From Paracoccaceae bacterium (lineage in GTDB: Bacteria; Pseudomonadota; Alphaproteobacteria; Rhodobacterales; Rhodobacteraceae), in assembly GCA_026419405.1 (NCBI GenBank), contig JANZZL010000108.1:1-35109 (forward strand): 35,109 bases of DNA. Reading direction: 5' to 3'. The translations under genes and the position numbers were made by a program. Below, piece by piece: positions 1 to 9,244 of this stretch; the stretch's first letter is position 1, and each line of letters begins with the position of its first letter. The notes beneath the pieces were generated by a model, which was not told the origin of the DNA, made no database searches, and was given only the letters and a program-made list of their open reading frames with translations.

Positions 1-49
1 GACCGCGGGCGTGAGGCCCCGCGCGGGCGCCTCCGCGGACCGCGGGCGG

Positions 50-77
50 GGGGCCTCCACGAACCACGTGAGGCCCC
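50..77. terminator. possible hairpin upstream of tsaE
   Basis: An 8-base inverted repeat (GGGGCCTC at 50-57, GAGGCCCC at 70-77) with a 12-base loop sits in the 180 bases before tsaE. No T-run follows it. It could end transcription of a gene lying left of the window or be a chance hairpin in very GC-rich DNA. An 11-base word (CGTGAGGCCCC) occurs at 10-20 and again at 67-77. The rest of 1-180 shows no recognisable gene; most frames are open there only because stop codons are rare at this base composition. Confidence 0.25.
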
Positions 78-180
78 GGGCGGGGTCGGCCGGGCCGCCG
101 CCAGCGCCCGCTGCGCCGCCGCGAGGGCAGGTCGCGCCACGGACCTTGCCGTCGGCCGCGCCGGCGGCCAGAGTGGCGCC

Positions 181-702
181 ATGCCCGACGCCCTGCCGCG
201 TTCCGACACCCCGTTCCGGCTCGACGCCGACCTCGCCGACGAGGCCGCCACCCGGCGCCTGGCGGCGGCGCTCGCGCCGCTGCTGCGGCGCGGCGACACG
301 CTCCTGCTGGAGGGCCCGGTCGGGGCCGGCAAGACCGCCTTCGCCCGCGCCCTGATCGGCGCGCTCCGGGCCGCCGCGGGGGAGGCCCCCGAGGAGGTGC
401 CCTCGCCCACCTTCACGCTGGTCCAGACCTATGCCGCCGGTCCGGTCGAGATCTGGCACGCCGACCTCTATCGCCTATCGGGCCCGGAGGACTGCGAGGA
501 GCTCGGCCTGGCGGAGGCGGCCGAGACGGCGATCCTGCTCGTCGAGTGGCCCGACCGCCTCGGAGACCGGGCGCCGGCCGGGGCGCTCACGGTCGCGCTC
601 GCGCCCGCCGCGGCGCCGGAGGCCCGCCACGTCAGCCTGCGCGGCCCGGCCGCGTGGCGCGCCCGGCTCGCGCCGCTCGCCGCACAGGGTGCCGCAGGAT
701 GA
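181..702 (+). CDS. tsaE: tRNA t6A threonylcarbamoyladenosine synthesis ATPase TsaE
   Basis: This is the small P-loop ATPase that works with TsaB and TsaD in the cytoplasm to make t6A37 on ANN-decoding tRNAs. The protein is 173 aa, normal for alphaproteobacterial TsaE. It shows the Walker A motif GPVGAGKT at residues 45-52, the family motif PSPTFTLVQTY at 74-84, HADLYRL at 93-99 and a VEWPDRL segment near 121-127. The frame is open upstream to the window edge but has no other start codon, and ATG 181 places the P-loop where homologues have it. The stop overlaps the amgK start (ATGA), so the two are translationally coupled. The partner gene tsaB lies at the other end of the window. Confidence 0.95.
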   Translation: MPDALPRSDTPFRLDADLADEAATRRLAAALAPLLRRGDTLLLEGPVGAGKTAFARALIGALRAAAGEAPEEVPSPTFTLVQTYAAGPVEIWHADLYRLSGPEDCEELGLAEAAETAILLVEWPDRLGDRAPAGALTVALAPAAAPEARHVSLRGPAAWRARLAPLAAQGAAG

Positions 703-1760
703 CGGGTCCGGCCGGGGAGCCTGCAGCCGCAGGGGAGCGCGCGGCCGCCGCCGTGGCCTTCCTCGCCGCCGCCGGGTGGGGCGATGCCCGGCGCACGCCG
801 CTCGCCGGCGACGCCTCGATGCGCCGCTACGAGCGGCTCACCCGTCCCGACGGGTCGCGCGCGGTGCTGATGGATGCCCCGCCCGGCGCCGGCGAGGACG
901 TGGCGGCCTTCGCCCGGATCGCCGGGCACCTTGCGGCGATCGGGCTCTCGCCCCCCGCGATCCTGGCCGGGGACATCCCCGGCGGCTTCCTGCTGCTGGA
1001 GGATCTGGGGGATGCGCTCTTCAGCCGCGTCGTCGCGACGGCACCGGAGCGCGAGGCGGCGCTCTATGCCGCCGCGGCCGACGTCCTGGCGGAGGTCCAG
1101 CGCCACGCCGCGCCGCCCGGCCTGCCCCGGCTCGACGCCGCGACCATGCCGGAACAGGCCGCCATCGCCTTCGACTGGTATCTGGCCGGCGCCACGGGGC
1201 GCCCGGCGCCGTCGGACGCGCGGGCGGCCTTCGTCGCGGCGCTCGGCGAGGCGCTCGAGCGCCTCGCGCCGGTCGGCCCCGAGCCCGTGCTGATCCTGCG
1301 CGACTACCACGCCGAGAACCTGATCTGGCTGCCCGACCGGCAGGGGCCGGCCCGCGTCGGGCTGCTCGACTTCCAGCTCGCCCATGTCGGGCACCCCGGC
1401 TACGACCTGGTCTCGCTGGTGGAGGACGCGCGCCGCGACGTCTCTGCCGCCGCGCGCGAGGCCGCGATCGCCGCCTTCGTCGCGGCCACGGGCCGGGGGC
1501 GCGCGGCGCTCGATGCCGCGCTGGCCGTGCTCGGCGCGCAGCGGCACCTGCGGATCCTGGGCGTCTTCGCGCGGCTTGCGCTGCGCGACGGCAAGACCCG
1601 CTATCTCGGCCTGCTGCCCCGCGTCTGGGGTCAGCTCAGGGGCGCCCTCAGCCATCCCGGACTTGCGGATCTGGCCCGCGCCACGGCACCCCTTCCGGCC
1701 CCCGACCCCGCTCTCCTCGCAAGGCTCGAAGCCTCATGCGGAACGCTCCCCGCGCACTGA
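699..1760 (+). CDS. amgK: anomeric MurNAc/GlcNAc kinase AmgK (aminoglycoside phosphotransferase fold)
   Basis: AmgK phosphorylates C1 of N-acetylmuramate or N-acetylglucosamine released during peptidoglycan turnover, feeding the MurU shortcut to UDP-MurNAc that bypasses the fosfomycin target MurA. The 353-aa protein has the phosphotransferase catalytic loop LRDYHAEN (residues 200-207, base D202, N207) and the metal-binding LLDFQ (D224). Start ATG 699 overlaps the tsaE stop (ATGA); the open frame upstream is only tsaE read in another frame. The fold alone would also fit other sugar kinases, but the directly adjacent murU makes AmgK the best call. Function is inferred from family and context. 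Confidence 0.85.
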   Translation: MTGPAGEPAAAGERAAAAVAFLAAAGWGDARRTPLAGDASMRRYERLTRPDGSRAVLMDAPPGAGEDVAAFARIAGHLAAIGLSPPAILAGDIPGGFLLLEDLGDALFSRVVATAPEREAALYAAAADVLAEVQRHAAPPGLPRLDAATMPEQAAIAFDWYLAGATGRPAPSDARAAFVAALGEALERLAPVGPEPVLILRDYHAENLIWLPDRQGPARVGLLDFQLAHVGHPGYDLVSLVEDARRDVSAAAREAAIAAFVAATGRGRAALDAALAVLGAQRHLRILGVFARLALRDGKTRYLGLLPRVWGQLRGALSHPGLADLARATAPLPAPDPALLARLEASCGTLPAH

Positions 1761-2440
1761 TGATCTTCGCGGCGGGCTTCGGCACGCGGATGGGCGCGCT
1801 CACGGCAACGCGGCCCAAGCCGCTGATCGAGGTCGCCGGCCGGGCGCTGCTCGACCACGCCCTGGCGCTGGCCGAGGGCCAGGGCCTCGACCGCATCGTC
1901 GTCAACGCCCACTACCTCGCCGAACAGGTCGCGGCGCATCTCGCAGGCCGGGCGGGCGTGTCGGTCGCGGTCGAGCGCCCCGAGATCCTCGACACCGGCG
2001 GCGGCCTGCGGGCGGCGCTGCCGCTGCTCGGACCGGGGCCGGTCTTCACGCTCAACTCGGATGCCGTCTGGACCGGGCCGAACCCGCTCGCCACCCTGCG
2101 CGCCGCCTGGGATCCGGCGCGGATGGACGCGCTGCTGCTGCTCCTCCCGCGGGAGCGCGCGGCAGGTCACGCCGGGCCGGGCGACTTCGTGCGCGCGGCA
2201 GGCGGCGCGCTCGCCCGGGGGCCGGGGCTCGTCTACAGCGGCGCGCAGATCGTCAACCCCGGCCGGCTCGCCGCCGTTCCCGACCGGGCGTTCTCGCTCA
2301 ACCGGCTGTGGGACGCGCTGATCCCCGAGGGTCGCCTGCACGGGGTCGTCCATCCGGGCGGCTGGTGCGACGTGGGCCGCCCCGAGTCGATCCCGCTGGC
2401 CGAGGCGCTGCTTGCAGAGGCGGACGATGTTCGCGCCTAG
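1736..2440 (+). CDS. murU: MurNAc-1-phosphate uridylyltransferase MurU-like nucleotidyltransferase
   Basis: This sugar-1-phosphate nucleotidyltransferase (234 aa) is expected to convert MurNAc-1-P and UTP to UDP-MurNAc, the step after AmgK. Visible motifs are the nucleotide-binding signature FAAGFGTRM at residues 11-19 followed by RPKPL at 26-30, and the metal-binding NSDAVW at 107-112 (D109). Most relatives read LAAG where this one has FAAG. Start ATG 1736 overlaps amgK by 25 bases and gives the few residues before the signature that relatives usually have. A second in-frame ATG at 1760 overlaps the amgK stop as TGATG and cannot be excluded. The pair with amgK supports MurU over a hexose-1-P transferase. 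Confidence 0.82.
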   Translation: MRNAPRALMIFAAGFGTRMGALTATRPKPLIEVAGRALLDHALALAEGQGLDRIVVNAHYLAEQVAAHLAGRAGVSVAVERPEILDTGGGLRAALPLLGPGPVFTLNSDAVWTGPNPLATLRAAWDPARMDALLLLLPRERAAGHAGPGDFVRAAGGALARGPGLVYSGAQIVNPGRLAAVPDRAFSLNRLWDALIPEGRLHGVVHPGGWCDVGRPESIPLAEALLAEADDVRA

Positions 2441-5357
2441 CGCGACGCCGAGGGTCTTCGCCCTGCCGCCCGGCGCGGACTTCCCCGCCCGGGTCGCCGA
2501 CGGGATCATCCGGCGGCTCGAGGGGCAGCCGCCCGAAGCGCTCGCGCGCGTCGAGATCCACGTCAACACCCGCCGGATGCAGCGGCGCCTGGCCGACCTG
2601 CTCGCCGGTCGGGGGCCGCGGCTCCTGCCCCGCCTGCGGCTCGTCACCGACCTCGGCGCCGACCCCGCGCTCGACCTGCCGCCCGCCGCCTCCGGGCTGC
2701 GCCGTCGGCTGGAACTGGCCCGGCTCGTCCGCGCCCTGATCGCGCGGGAACCCGACCTCGCCCCCGCGAGCGCCGCCTTCGCCCTGGCCGACAGCCTCGC
2801 CGGGCTGATCGACGAGATGGCGGGCGAGGGTGTCCCGCTGGCGACGCTCGAACGCCTCGACCTCGGCGACCTCTCGGCGCACTGGGAGCGCAGCCGGCGG
2901 TTCCTCACCCTGATCGGCACGTATCTCGGCACCGCCGCGCCGGGCGCCGAGGCGCGCCAGCGCGCCGCGGTCGAGGCGCGGGCGGCGCTCTGGGCGGCCG
3001 CCCCGCCGCCGACGCCGGTCCTCGTGGCAGGCTCGACCGGATCGCGCGGCGCCACCGCGGCCTTCATGGCGGCGGTGGCGCGTCTGCCGCAGGGCGCGGT
3101 GATCCTGCCGGGGTTCGACTTCGACCTGCCCGCCGCGGCCTGGGAGCGGCTGAAGGGCGAGAGCGGCGGCCTGCCGGTCGAGGACCACCCCCAGTTCCGC
3201 TTCGTGCGCTTCCTCGACCTGCTCGGCCTGACCCCGGCCGAGGTGCGGCCGTGGGACGAGGCCGGCGCCCCCTCGCCCGCGCGCAACCGGCTGATCTCCC
3301 TGGCACTGCGGCCGGCCCCGGCCACCGACGCCTGGCAGGAGGAGGGGCCGCGGCTTGACGATCTTGCAGGCGCGACGGCCGCGCTGACCCTGATCGAGGC
3401 GCCGGGACCGCGCGCCGAGGCCCTGGCGATCGCGCTGACGCTGCGCGAGGCGGCCGAGACCGGGCGCCGCGCGGCCCTGGTGACGCCCGACCGGATGCTG
3501 ACCCGCCGCGTCGCCGCCGCGCTCGACCGCTGGGGGCTCGTGCCCGACGACAGCGCGGGCCGCCCGCTCGCCCTCACGCCGCCGGGGCGCTTCCTGCTCC
3601 AGACCGCGGCGCTCCTGCTGCGGCCGCCGCGATCGCAGGACCTCATCGCGCTGCTCAAGCACCCGATCGCCCATTCCGGCGGCGACCGGGGGCCGCACCT
3701 GCTGATGACGCGGGAGTGGGAGCTGCACCTGCGCCGCCACGGCCCGCCCGCACCCGGGGCCGGCGACCTCCGGGCCTGGGCCGGGGACCGCGCCGCGCGC
3801 GCCGCCTGGGCCGGCTGGGTGGCGGGCTGGCTGACCGCGGCCACCGCGCCCGGCCCGCTGCCGCTGGCCGACCTGGTCGAGCGCCACCTTGCGCTGGCCG
3901 AGGCGGTCGCCGCCGGCGCCCGGGGCGGTGCCAGCGCGCTCTGGCAGGAGGCGGCGGGCGAGGAGGCGCGGCTTGCCATGACCGAACTTGCCGCCGAGGC
4001 CGACGCGGGCGGCTTGCTCACGGCCGAGGACTATCTGGCCCTGCTGCGCCGTCTCTTCGAGGATCGCCCCGTGCGCGATGCCGTCCGCGCCGATCCCAGG
4101 ATCATGATCTGGGGCACGATCGAGGCGCGGGTGCAGGGGGCGGAGCTGCTGATCCTTGCCGGTCTCAACGAGGGCACCTGGCCGGCCGCGCCGCCGCCCG
4201 ACCCCTGGATGAACCGGCGGATGCGGCAGGATGCGGGTCTGCTGCTGCCGGAACGGCGGATCGGGCTTTCGGCGCACGACTTCCAGCAGGCCGTCGCCGC
4301 GCCCGAGGTCGTGCTGACCCGCGCGCTGCGCGACGAGGAGGCCGAAACGGTGCCCTCGCGCTGGCTCAACCGGCTGACGACGCTGCTCGAGGGGGTCGCC
4401 CCCGCCGAGCTCGCGGCGATGCGGCGGCGCGGCGCGCTCCGGCTGGCGCAGGCGGCCGCGCTCGAGGACCCAGGCCCGCCCGTCCGCCGCGCCCGACGCC
4501 CCGCGCCGAGGCCGCCGGTCGCGGCACGGCCGACACGGATCAGCGTCACCGAGGTCCAGACCCTGATCCGCGACCCCTACGAGATCTATGCCCGGCACGT
4601 TCTTCGCCTCGCGCCGCTCGACCCGCTGCATCGCCCGCCCGATGCCCGGCTGCGCGGCTCGGCGATCCACAAGGTGCTCGAGGTGTTCCTGCGCGAGGTC
4701 TGGGACGCCACGCCGCCGCAGGCGCGCGCCGACGCCCTGCGCCGGACGGCCCGGCAGGTCCTCGCGGAGCTCGCGCCCTGGCCGGCGGCGCGGGCCGCCT
4801 GGGCGGCGCGGCTCGACCGCGTGGCCGACTGGCTGGTCGAAGGCGAGACCCGGCGGCAGGCGGGCGAGCAGGGCCGGCTGCTCGAGGCGGCGGGAGAGCG
4901 GGTGGTGCCGGGCACGGCCGTCACGCTGAAGGGCAAGGCCGACCGGATCGGCATCCTGGCGGACGGCACCCTGGTGATCCACGACTACAAGACGGGCGAT
5001 CCGCCCTCGAAGGACCAGCAGGCGCATTTCGACCGGCAGCTGCCGCTGCTGGCCGCGCTGGCCGAGGCCGGCGCCTTCGGCGGGCTCGGCCCGGTCAGGG
5101 TGGCGCGGGTGGGCTACATCTCTCTGGGCAGCGACCCCGTGCTCGAGGAACACGACTGCGCGCCCGGCGAGGCGCGGGCCGCGCTCGCGGGCCTCGGCCG
5201 GCTGCTGGCGGCCTACGGCACGCGGGCGCGCGGCTATCTCTCGCGCCGAGCGGTCGAGCGGGAGAGGAGCCGCGATGCGGCGCGCGACTACGACCACCTC
5301 GCCCGCTTCGGGGAATGGGAGGCGACCGAGCCGGCCGAAGGGGAGGACGTGGGATGA
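2427..5357 (+). CDS. addB: double-strand break repair protein AddB (alphaproteobacterial type)
   Basis: AddB is the nuclease and Chi-scanning subunit of the AddAB helicase-nuclease that resects DNA ends for RecA. The 976-aa protein has an inactive helicase-like N-terminal part: where a P-loop would stand there is AGSTGSRGAT (201-210) lacking the GKT. A C-terminal PD-(D/E)XK nuclease shows GSAIHKVLEVFL, then KADR with D839 and HDYKTG with D853 and K855. I see only one cysteine in the whole protein, so the four-cysteine iron-sulfur staple of Bacillus AddB is absent. ATG 2427 has AGAGG six bases upstream; a TTG at 2412 is less likely. It overlaps murU by 14 bases and addA by 4 (ATGA). Confidence 0.93.
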   Translation: MFAPSATPRVFALPPGADFPARVADGIIRRLEGQPPEALARVEIHVNTRRMQRRLADLLAGRGPRLLPRLRLVTDLGADPALDLPPAASGLRRRLELARLVRALIAREPDLAPASAAFALADSLAGLIDEMAGEGVPLATLERLDLGDLSAHWERSRRFLTLIGTYLGTAAPGAEARQRAAVEARAALWAAAPPPTPVLVAGSTGSRGATAAFMAAVARLPQGAVILPGFDFDLPAAAWERLKGESGGLPVEDHPQFRFVRFLDLLGLTPAEVRPWDEAGAPSPARNRLISLALRPAPATDAWQEEGPRLDDLAGATAALTLIEAPGPRAEALAIALTLREAAETGRRAALVTPDRMLTRRVAAALDRWGLVPDDSAGRPLALTPPGRFLLQTAALLLRPPRSQDLIALLKHPIAHSGGDRGPHLLMTREWELHLRRHGPPAPGAGDLRAWAGDRAARAAWAGWVAGWLTAATAPGPLPLADLVERHLALAEAVAAGARGGASALWQEAAGEEARLAMTELAAEADAGGLLTAEDYLALLRRLFEDRPVRDAVRADPRIMIWGTIEARVQGAELLILAGLNEGTWPAAPPPDPWMNRRMRQDAGLLLPERRIGLSAHDFQQAVAAPEVVLTRALRDEEAETVPSRWLNRLTTLLEGVAPAELAAMRRRGALRLAQAAALEDPGPPVRRARRPAPRPPVAARPTRISVTEVQTLIRDPYEIYARHVLRLAPLDPLHRPPDARLRGSAIHKVLEVFLREVWDATPPQARADALRRTARQVLAELAPWPAARAAWAARLDRVADWLVEGETRRQAGEQGRLLEAAGERVVPGTAVTLKGKADRIGILADGTLVIHDYKTGDPPSKDQQAHFDRQLPLLAALAEAGAFGGLGPVRVARVGYISLGSDPVLEEHDCAPGEARAALAGLGRLLAAYGTRARGYLSRRAVERERSRDAARDYDHLARFGEWEATEPAEGEDVG

Positions 5358-8300
5358 CCGCTGCCGCCGATGCCATCGCGCTGGCGAGCGCGCGGCAGAT
5401 GCTCGCCGCCGACCCCCGGGCCTCGGTCTGGGTCTCGGCCAATGCCGGTTCGGGCAAGACCAAGGTGCTGACCGACCGGGTCGCGCGGCTCCTGCTCGGC
5501 GGGGCGGCGCCCGAACGCATCCTGTGCCTGACCTACACCAAGGCCGCCGCGGCCGAGATGCAGAACCGCCTGTTCCGGCGCCTCGGCGCCTGGGCGATGC
5601 TGGAGGATGGCGCGCTGCGCGCCGAACTGGAGGCGCTGGGCGGGCCGGTGCCGGGCGGGGCCGCGGCCCTGCGCGCCGCCCGGCGGCTCTTCGCCCGCGC
5701 GATCGATGCGCCGGGCGGGCTGAAGATCCAGACGATCCACGCCTTCTGCGCCGGGCTGCTCCGGCGCTTCCCGCTCGAGGCCGGCGTTCCGCCGGACTTC
5801 GCCGAGATCGACGAGCGCGCCCGGCGGCTGATGATCGAGGAGATCCTCGATGCGATGGCCGAAGGCCCCGAGGCCGCGGCGGTGGAGGCCGTGGCGCGCC
5901 ACCACACCGGAGAGAGCCTTGCCGACCTCGCCGACGAGGTGGCCGCCAGGCGGCAGCTCTTCACTGCAGCGAAGGACCGCGCCGCCTGGTGGGCGGCCTT
6001 CGGCCTGCCGCCGGACTACGACGAGGCAACGCTGCTGGCCGAGGTGTTCCGGGGACACGAACGCACTTATGTCGATGCGATCCTCCCGTGGCTCGACCCG
6101 CAAGCGCGCAACGAGAAGGGGGCGCGTGCCGCTCTTTCGGCAGTGGGTCCGATCGCCCCGCCGCGTCTTGACGACCTTGCGCTGTTCGAAGTTGCCGGCC
6201 TCACCGGAGCGAAGGCAACAGCCCCGTTCAGTGCCAAGACGCTCTCCAGCGCTCAGCCATTTCCGAAGAAGGCCATACGTGAGAAGCTCGGCGCCCGCCT
6301 CGACGGTTGGGACGAGTTCCTTGCCCGCGTCGAACAGGGCCGCGCGCGCCGCGTCGCGCTCCTGGCCGCGCGCCGGGCGCTCGCGCTTCAGGACTTCGCG
6401 CTGCCCTTCCTTGCCGCCTACGAGGCGCGCAAGGCCGCGCGCGGGGCGCTCGACTTCGACGACCTGATCCTGAAGGCGGGCGCGCTGCTCGCCCGCCCGG
6501 ACGTTGCCGCCTGGGTGCTCTACCGGCTCGACGGGGGGATCGACCATGTGCTGGTGGACGAGGCGCAGGACACCAGCCCCGCCCAATGGGAGGTGGTGCG
6601 CCTCATCGCCGAGGAGTTCACCACCGGCCTCGGCGCCCGGGAAGAGACGCCGCGCAGCCTGTTCGTCGTCGGCGACCCCAAGCAGTCGATCTATTCCTTC
6701 CAGGGCGCCGATCCCTCGGGCTTCGGCCGCATGGCCAAGCATTTCGACGCAAGGCTTGCGGCCGTGGGCGGCCGGCTCGACCGGGTGGAGCTTCCCGTCT
6801 CGTTCCGCTCGGCGCCCGAGATCCTGCGCGTGGTCGATGCGACCTTCGCCGACTTGGAGGCGAACCGCGGCCTCGAGGGGCCGACGGAACATGCCTCGGC
6901 GCATCCCGACCTTCCCGGCAGGGTGGACCTCTGGCCTTTGGTGACGCGTGAGGCGAAGGCGACGCCTCCCGCCTGGGACGACCCGGTCGACCGGGTGGAC
7001 CCCGCCCATCACGACGTGGTCCTGGCGCGGCGCATCGCCGCGGAGATCCGCCGCCTCTGCGACCCGGCAGGCGGCGAGACGATTCCCGTCCGCCTCCGGG
7101 ATGAGGCGACCGGCGCCTGGCGCGTGGTCCGCCGCAGGCCGGAACCGGGCGACTTCCTCGTTCTCGTCCGGCGCCGCTCGACGCTCTTTGCCGAGGTGAT
7201 CCGGGCCTGCAAGGCAGAGGGCCTGCCGATCGCCGGCGCCGACCGGCTGCGGCTGGGGGGCGAGCTGGCGGTGAAGGACCTCGCCGCCCTCCTGTCGTTC
7301 CTCGCCACGCCCGAGGACGACCTCTCGCTTGCCGCGGCGCTGAAGTCGCCGCTCTTCGGCTGGGACGAGGACCGGCTGTTCCGGCTTGCCCATGGCCGCG
7401 ACGGCTATCTGTGGGAGGCGCTGCGCGCCCGTCGCGACGCCGATCCGCCCGATCCGCGCGACCGCGAGACGCTCGCGGTCATCGACGACCTGCGTGCCGC
7501 GGCCGACTTCCTGCGGCCCTTCGAGCTGATCGAGCGCATCCTCACCCGCCACCACGGGCGGCAGCGCCTGCTCGCCCGGCTCGGCGCCGAGGCAGAGGAC
7601 GGGATCGACGCGCTGATCGCCCAGGCGCTCGCCTACGAGCGCAGCGAGGTGCCCTCGCTGACCGGCTTCCTCGGCTGGATGGAGACCGAGGACGTGGAGG
7701 TCAAGCGCCAGCTCTCGACTGCGACCGGGGTCGTGCGGGTGATGACCGTGCACGGGGCGAAGGGGCTCGAGGCGCCCGTGGTGATCCTGCCCGTCACCCG
7801 CCCGCCGCGGGACAAGGGCAGTCGGTCCGCGATCCTTGCCGGCGGGGAGGCCGGCGCGCTCTGGTGGCCGAAAGACCAGGACGCCGACCCGAAGGCCGCC
7901 GCCCTGGCGGCCGAGGCCGCGCGGCGGCGCGAGGAGGAGGAGCAGCGGCTGCTCTACGTCGCCCTGACCCGCGCCGAATGCTGGCTGATCGTGGCCGGCG
8001 CGGGCGACGTGGGCAAGCCGGACGACGCCGGGGCGCGCGGCTGGCACGGGATGGTCGCGCGGGCGATGGAGCGGGTCGGCGCCGTTGCGGCCGACACGCC
8101 CTGCGGCCCCGGCCGGCGCCTGTGCGACGAGGCCAGATGGCGCGGGCTGCCGGAGGTTCCGCCGCCCGCGCGCGAGGACGCTCCGGCCGGACTGCCCCAA
8201 TGGGCGCAGGTTGCGCCGCCACCCGCGGCCGAGCCGCTGGCGCCGATCTCTCCCTCCGACCTCGGCGGCCCCAAGGCGCTGCCCGGCGAGGCGGGCGCCC

Positions 8301-8842
8301 TCGACGAGGCGGACGTCTTCGACGAGGCGGCGGCGCTCGCCCGCGGGACGCGCCTGCACCTGCTCTTCGAACACCTGCCCGCGCATCCGCCCGCCGACCG
8401 CCCCGCGCTTGCGCGCCGACTGCTGGCGGCGACGGGGGCGAGCCCCGCCGAGGCCGAGGCGCTTGCGGCCGAGGCAGCGCGGATCCTCGAGGACCCGGCC
8501 TTCGCGGAGGTGTTCGCGCCCGGCTCGCTGGCCGAGGTGCCCTTTGCCGCGGCCCTGCCGGAGCTCGGCGGGCGGATGGTCGCGGGGTCGATCGACCGGC
8601 TCGCGGTCTCGCCGGAGCGCGTCCTCTTCGCCGATTTCAAGACGAATGCCCGCGTTCCCGCGCAGCCCGAGGAGGTGCCCGAGGGCATCCTGCGCCAGAT
8701 GGCGGCCTATGCCGCCTGCCTCGCGCGGATCTACCCCGGCCGCCGGGTCGAGGGCGCGATCCTGTGGACGGCCGCGCCCTCGCTGATGCGGCTGCCGGCG
8801 GGCCTCCTGACCGCCGCGCTTGCCCGGGCGACCCCGCCTTGA
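5354..8842 (+). CDS. addA: double-strand break repair helicase AddA
   Basis: AddA is the UvrD-like superfamily 1A helicase plus nuclease subunit that pairs with AddB. The 1162-aa protein has Walker A ANAGSGKT (29-36), motif Ia LTYTKAAAAEM, Walker B VDEAQD (D402, E403), motif III VVGDPKQSIYSFQG, motif V MTVHGAKGLE and motif VI LLYVALTRAE. A C-terminal RecB-like nuclease shows SIDRL (D1081) and DFKT (D1094, K1096). Both catalytic domains look intact. Start ATG 5354 overlaps the addB stop. A stretch near 6061-6300 is about 65 percent G+C by hand count, against about 75 percent in a neighbouring 60-base block, and uses rarer codons such as ATA. Confidence 0.95.
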   Translation: MTAAADAIALASARQMLAADPRASVWVSANAGSGKTKVLTDRVARLLLGGAAPERILCLTYTKAAAAEMQNRLFRRLGAWAMLEDGALRAELEALGGPVPGGAAALRAARRLFARAIDAPGGLKIQTIHAFCAGLLRRFPLEAGVPPDFAEIDERARRLMIEEILDAMAEGPEAAAVEAVARHHTGESLADLADEVAARRQLFTAAKDRAAWWAAFGLPPDYDEATLLAEVFRGHERTYVDAILPWLDPQARNEKGARAALSAVGPIAPPRLDDLALFEVAGLTGAKATAPFSAKTLSSAQPFPKKAIREKLGARLDGWDEFLARVEQGRARRVALLAARRALALQDFALPFLAAYEARKAARGALDFDDLILKAGALLARPDVAAWVLYRLDGGIDHVLVDEAQDTSPAQWEVVRLIAEEFTTGLGAREETPRSLFVVGDPKQSIYSFQGADPSGFGRMAKHFDARLAAVGGRLDRVELPVSFRSAPEILRVVDATFADLEANRGLEGPTEHASAHPDLPGRVDLWPLVTREAKATPPAWDDPVDRVDPAHHDVVLARRIAAEIRRLCDPAGGETIPVRLRDEATGAWRVVRRRPEPGDFLVLVRRRSTLFAEVIRACKAEGLPIAGADRLRLGGELAVKDLAALLSFLATPEDDLSLAAALKSPLFGWDEDRLFRLAHGRDGYLWEALRARRDADPPDPRDRETLAVIDDLRAAADFLRPFELIERILTRHHGRQRLLARLGAEAEDGIDALIAQALAYERSEVPSLTGFLGWMETEDVEVKRQLSTATGVVRVMTVHGAKGLEAPVVILPVTRPPRDKGSRSAILAGGEAGALWWPKDQDADPKAAALAAEAARRREEEEQRLLYVALTRAECWLIVAGAGDVGKPDDAGARGWHGMVARAMERVGAVAADTPCGPGRRLCDEARWRGLPEVPPPAREDAPAGLPQWAQVAPPPAAEPLAPISPSDLGGPKALPGEAGALDEADVFDEAAALARGTRLHLLFEHLPAHPPADRPALARRLLAATGASPAEAEALAAEAARILEDPAFAEVFAPGSLAEVPFAAALPELGGRMVAGSIDRLAVSPERVLFADFKTNARVPAQPEEVPEGILRQMAAYAACLARIYPGRRVEGAILWTAAPSLMRLPAGLLTAALARATPP

Positions 8843-8899
8843 CGCGGCCCGGGGCGACCCATAGCTTCGCGGTCCGTCCCCCCATTCGAGGAGAGCACC

Positions 8900-9220
8900 A
8901 TGGCCACCCACGCCGTCACCGACGAGACCTTCGACGCCGAAGTGCGGCAGTCCGACATCCCCGTGGTCGTCGACTTCTGGGCGGAGTGGTGCGGCCCCTG
9001 CAAGCAGATCGGCCCGGCGCTGGAGGAGCTTTCCGAGGAATACGCCGGCAAGGTCAAGATCGTGAAGGTCAACGTCGACGAAAACCCGAATTCGCCCGCG
9101 CAGATGGGCGTGCGCGGGATCCCGGCGCTGTTCCTGTTCAAGAACGGCAACGTCGTGTCGAACAAGATCGGCGCGGCGCCCAAGGCCTCGATCGCCAGCT
9201 GGATCGAAAGCGCGATCTGA
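8900..9220 (+). CDS. trxA: thioredoxin
   Basis: Cytoplasmic thioredoxin of 106 aa that reduces protein disulfides and is recycled by thioredoxin reductase. The active site WCGPC lies at residues 30-34 and the cis-proline in GIPALF at P75, both canonical. AGGAG at 8889-8893 sits six bases before ATG 8900. It lies 57 bases after addA in the same direction, so it may be read with the addBA operon as well as from its own promoter. A perfect palindrome lies just downstream. Thioredoxin next to addBA is, from memory, a common arrangement in Rhodobacterales. Confidence 0.97.
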   Translation: MATHAVTDETFDAEVRQSDIPVVVDFWAEWCGPCKQIGPALEELSEEYAGKVKIVKVNVDENPNSPAQMGVRGIPALFLFKNGNVVSNKIGAAPKASIASWIESAI

Positions 9221-9244
9221 CGCGCCCGCCGGCCGGCGCGCGCG

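Noticed and set aside
11-355. A 114-codon + strand frame overlapping the tsaE start
   Set aside because: It is out of frame with tsaE, and its composition (Arg, Pro, Ala, Ser) is that of a shadow frame.
2298-5297. A 999-codon open frame on the - strand opposite addB
   Set aside because: It is the complementary shadow of addB. In DNA this GC-rich, antisense frames stay open by chance; the translation is low-complexity Arg/Gly/Pro with no family motif.
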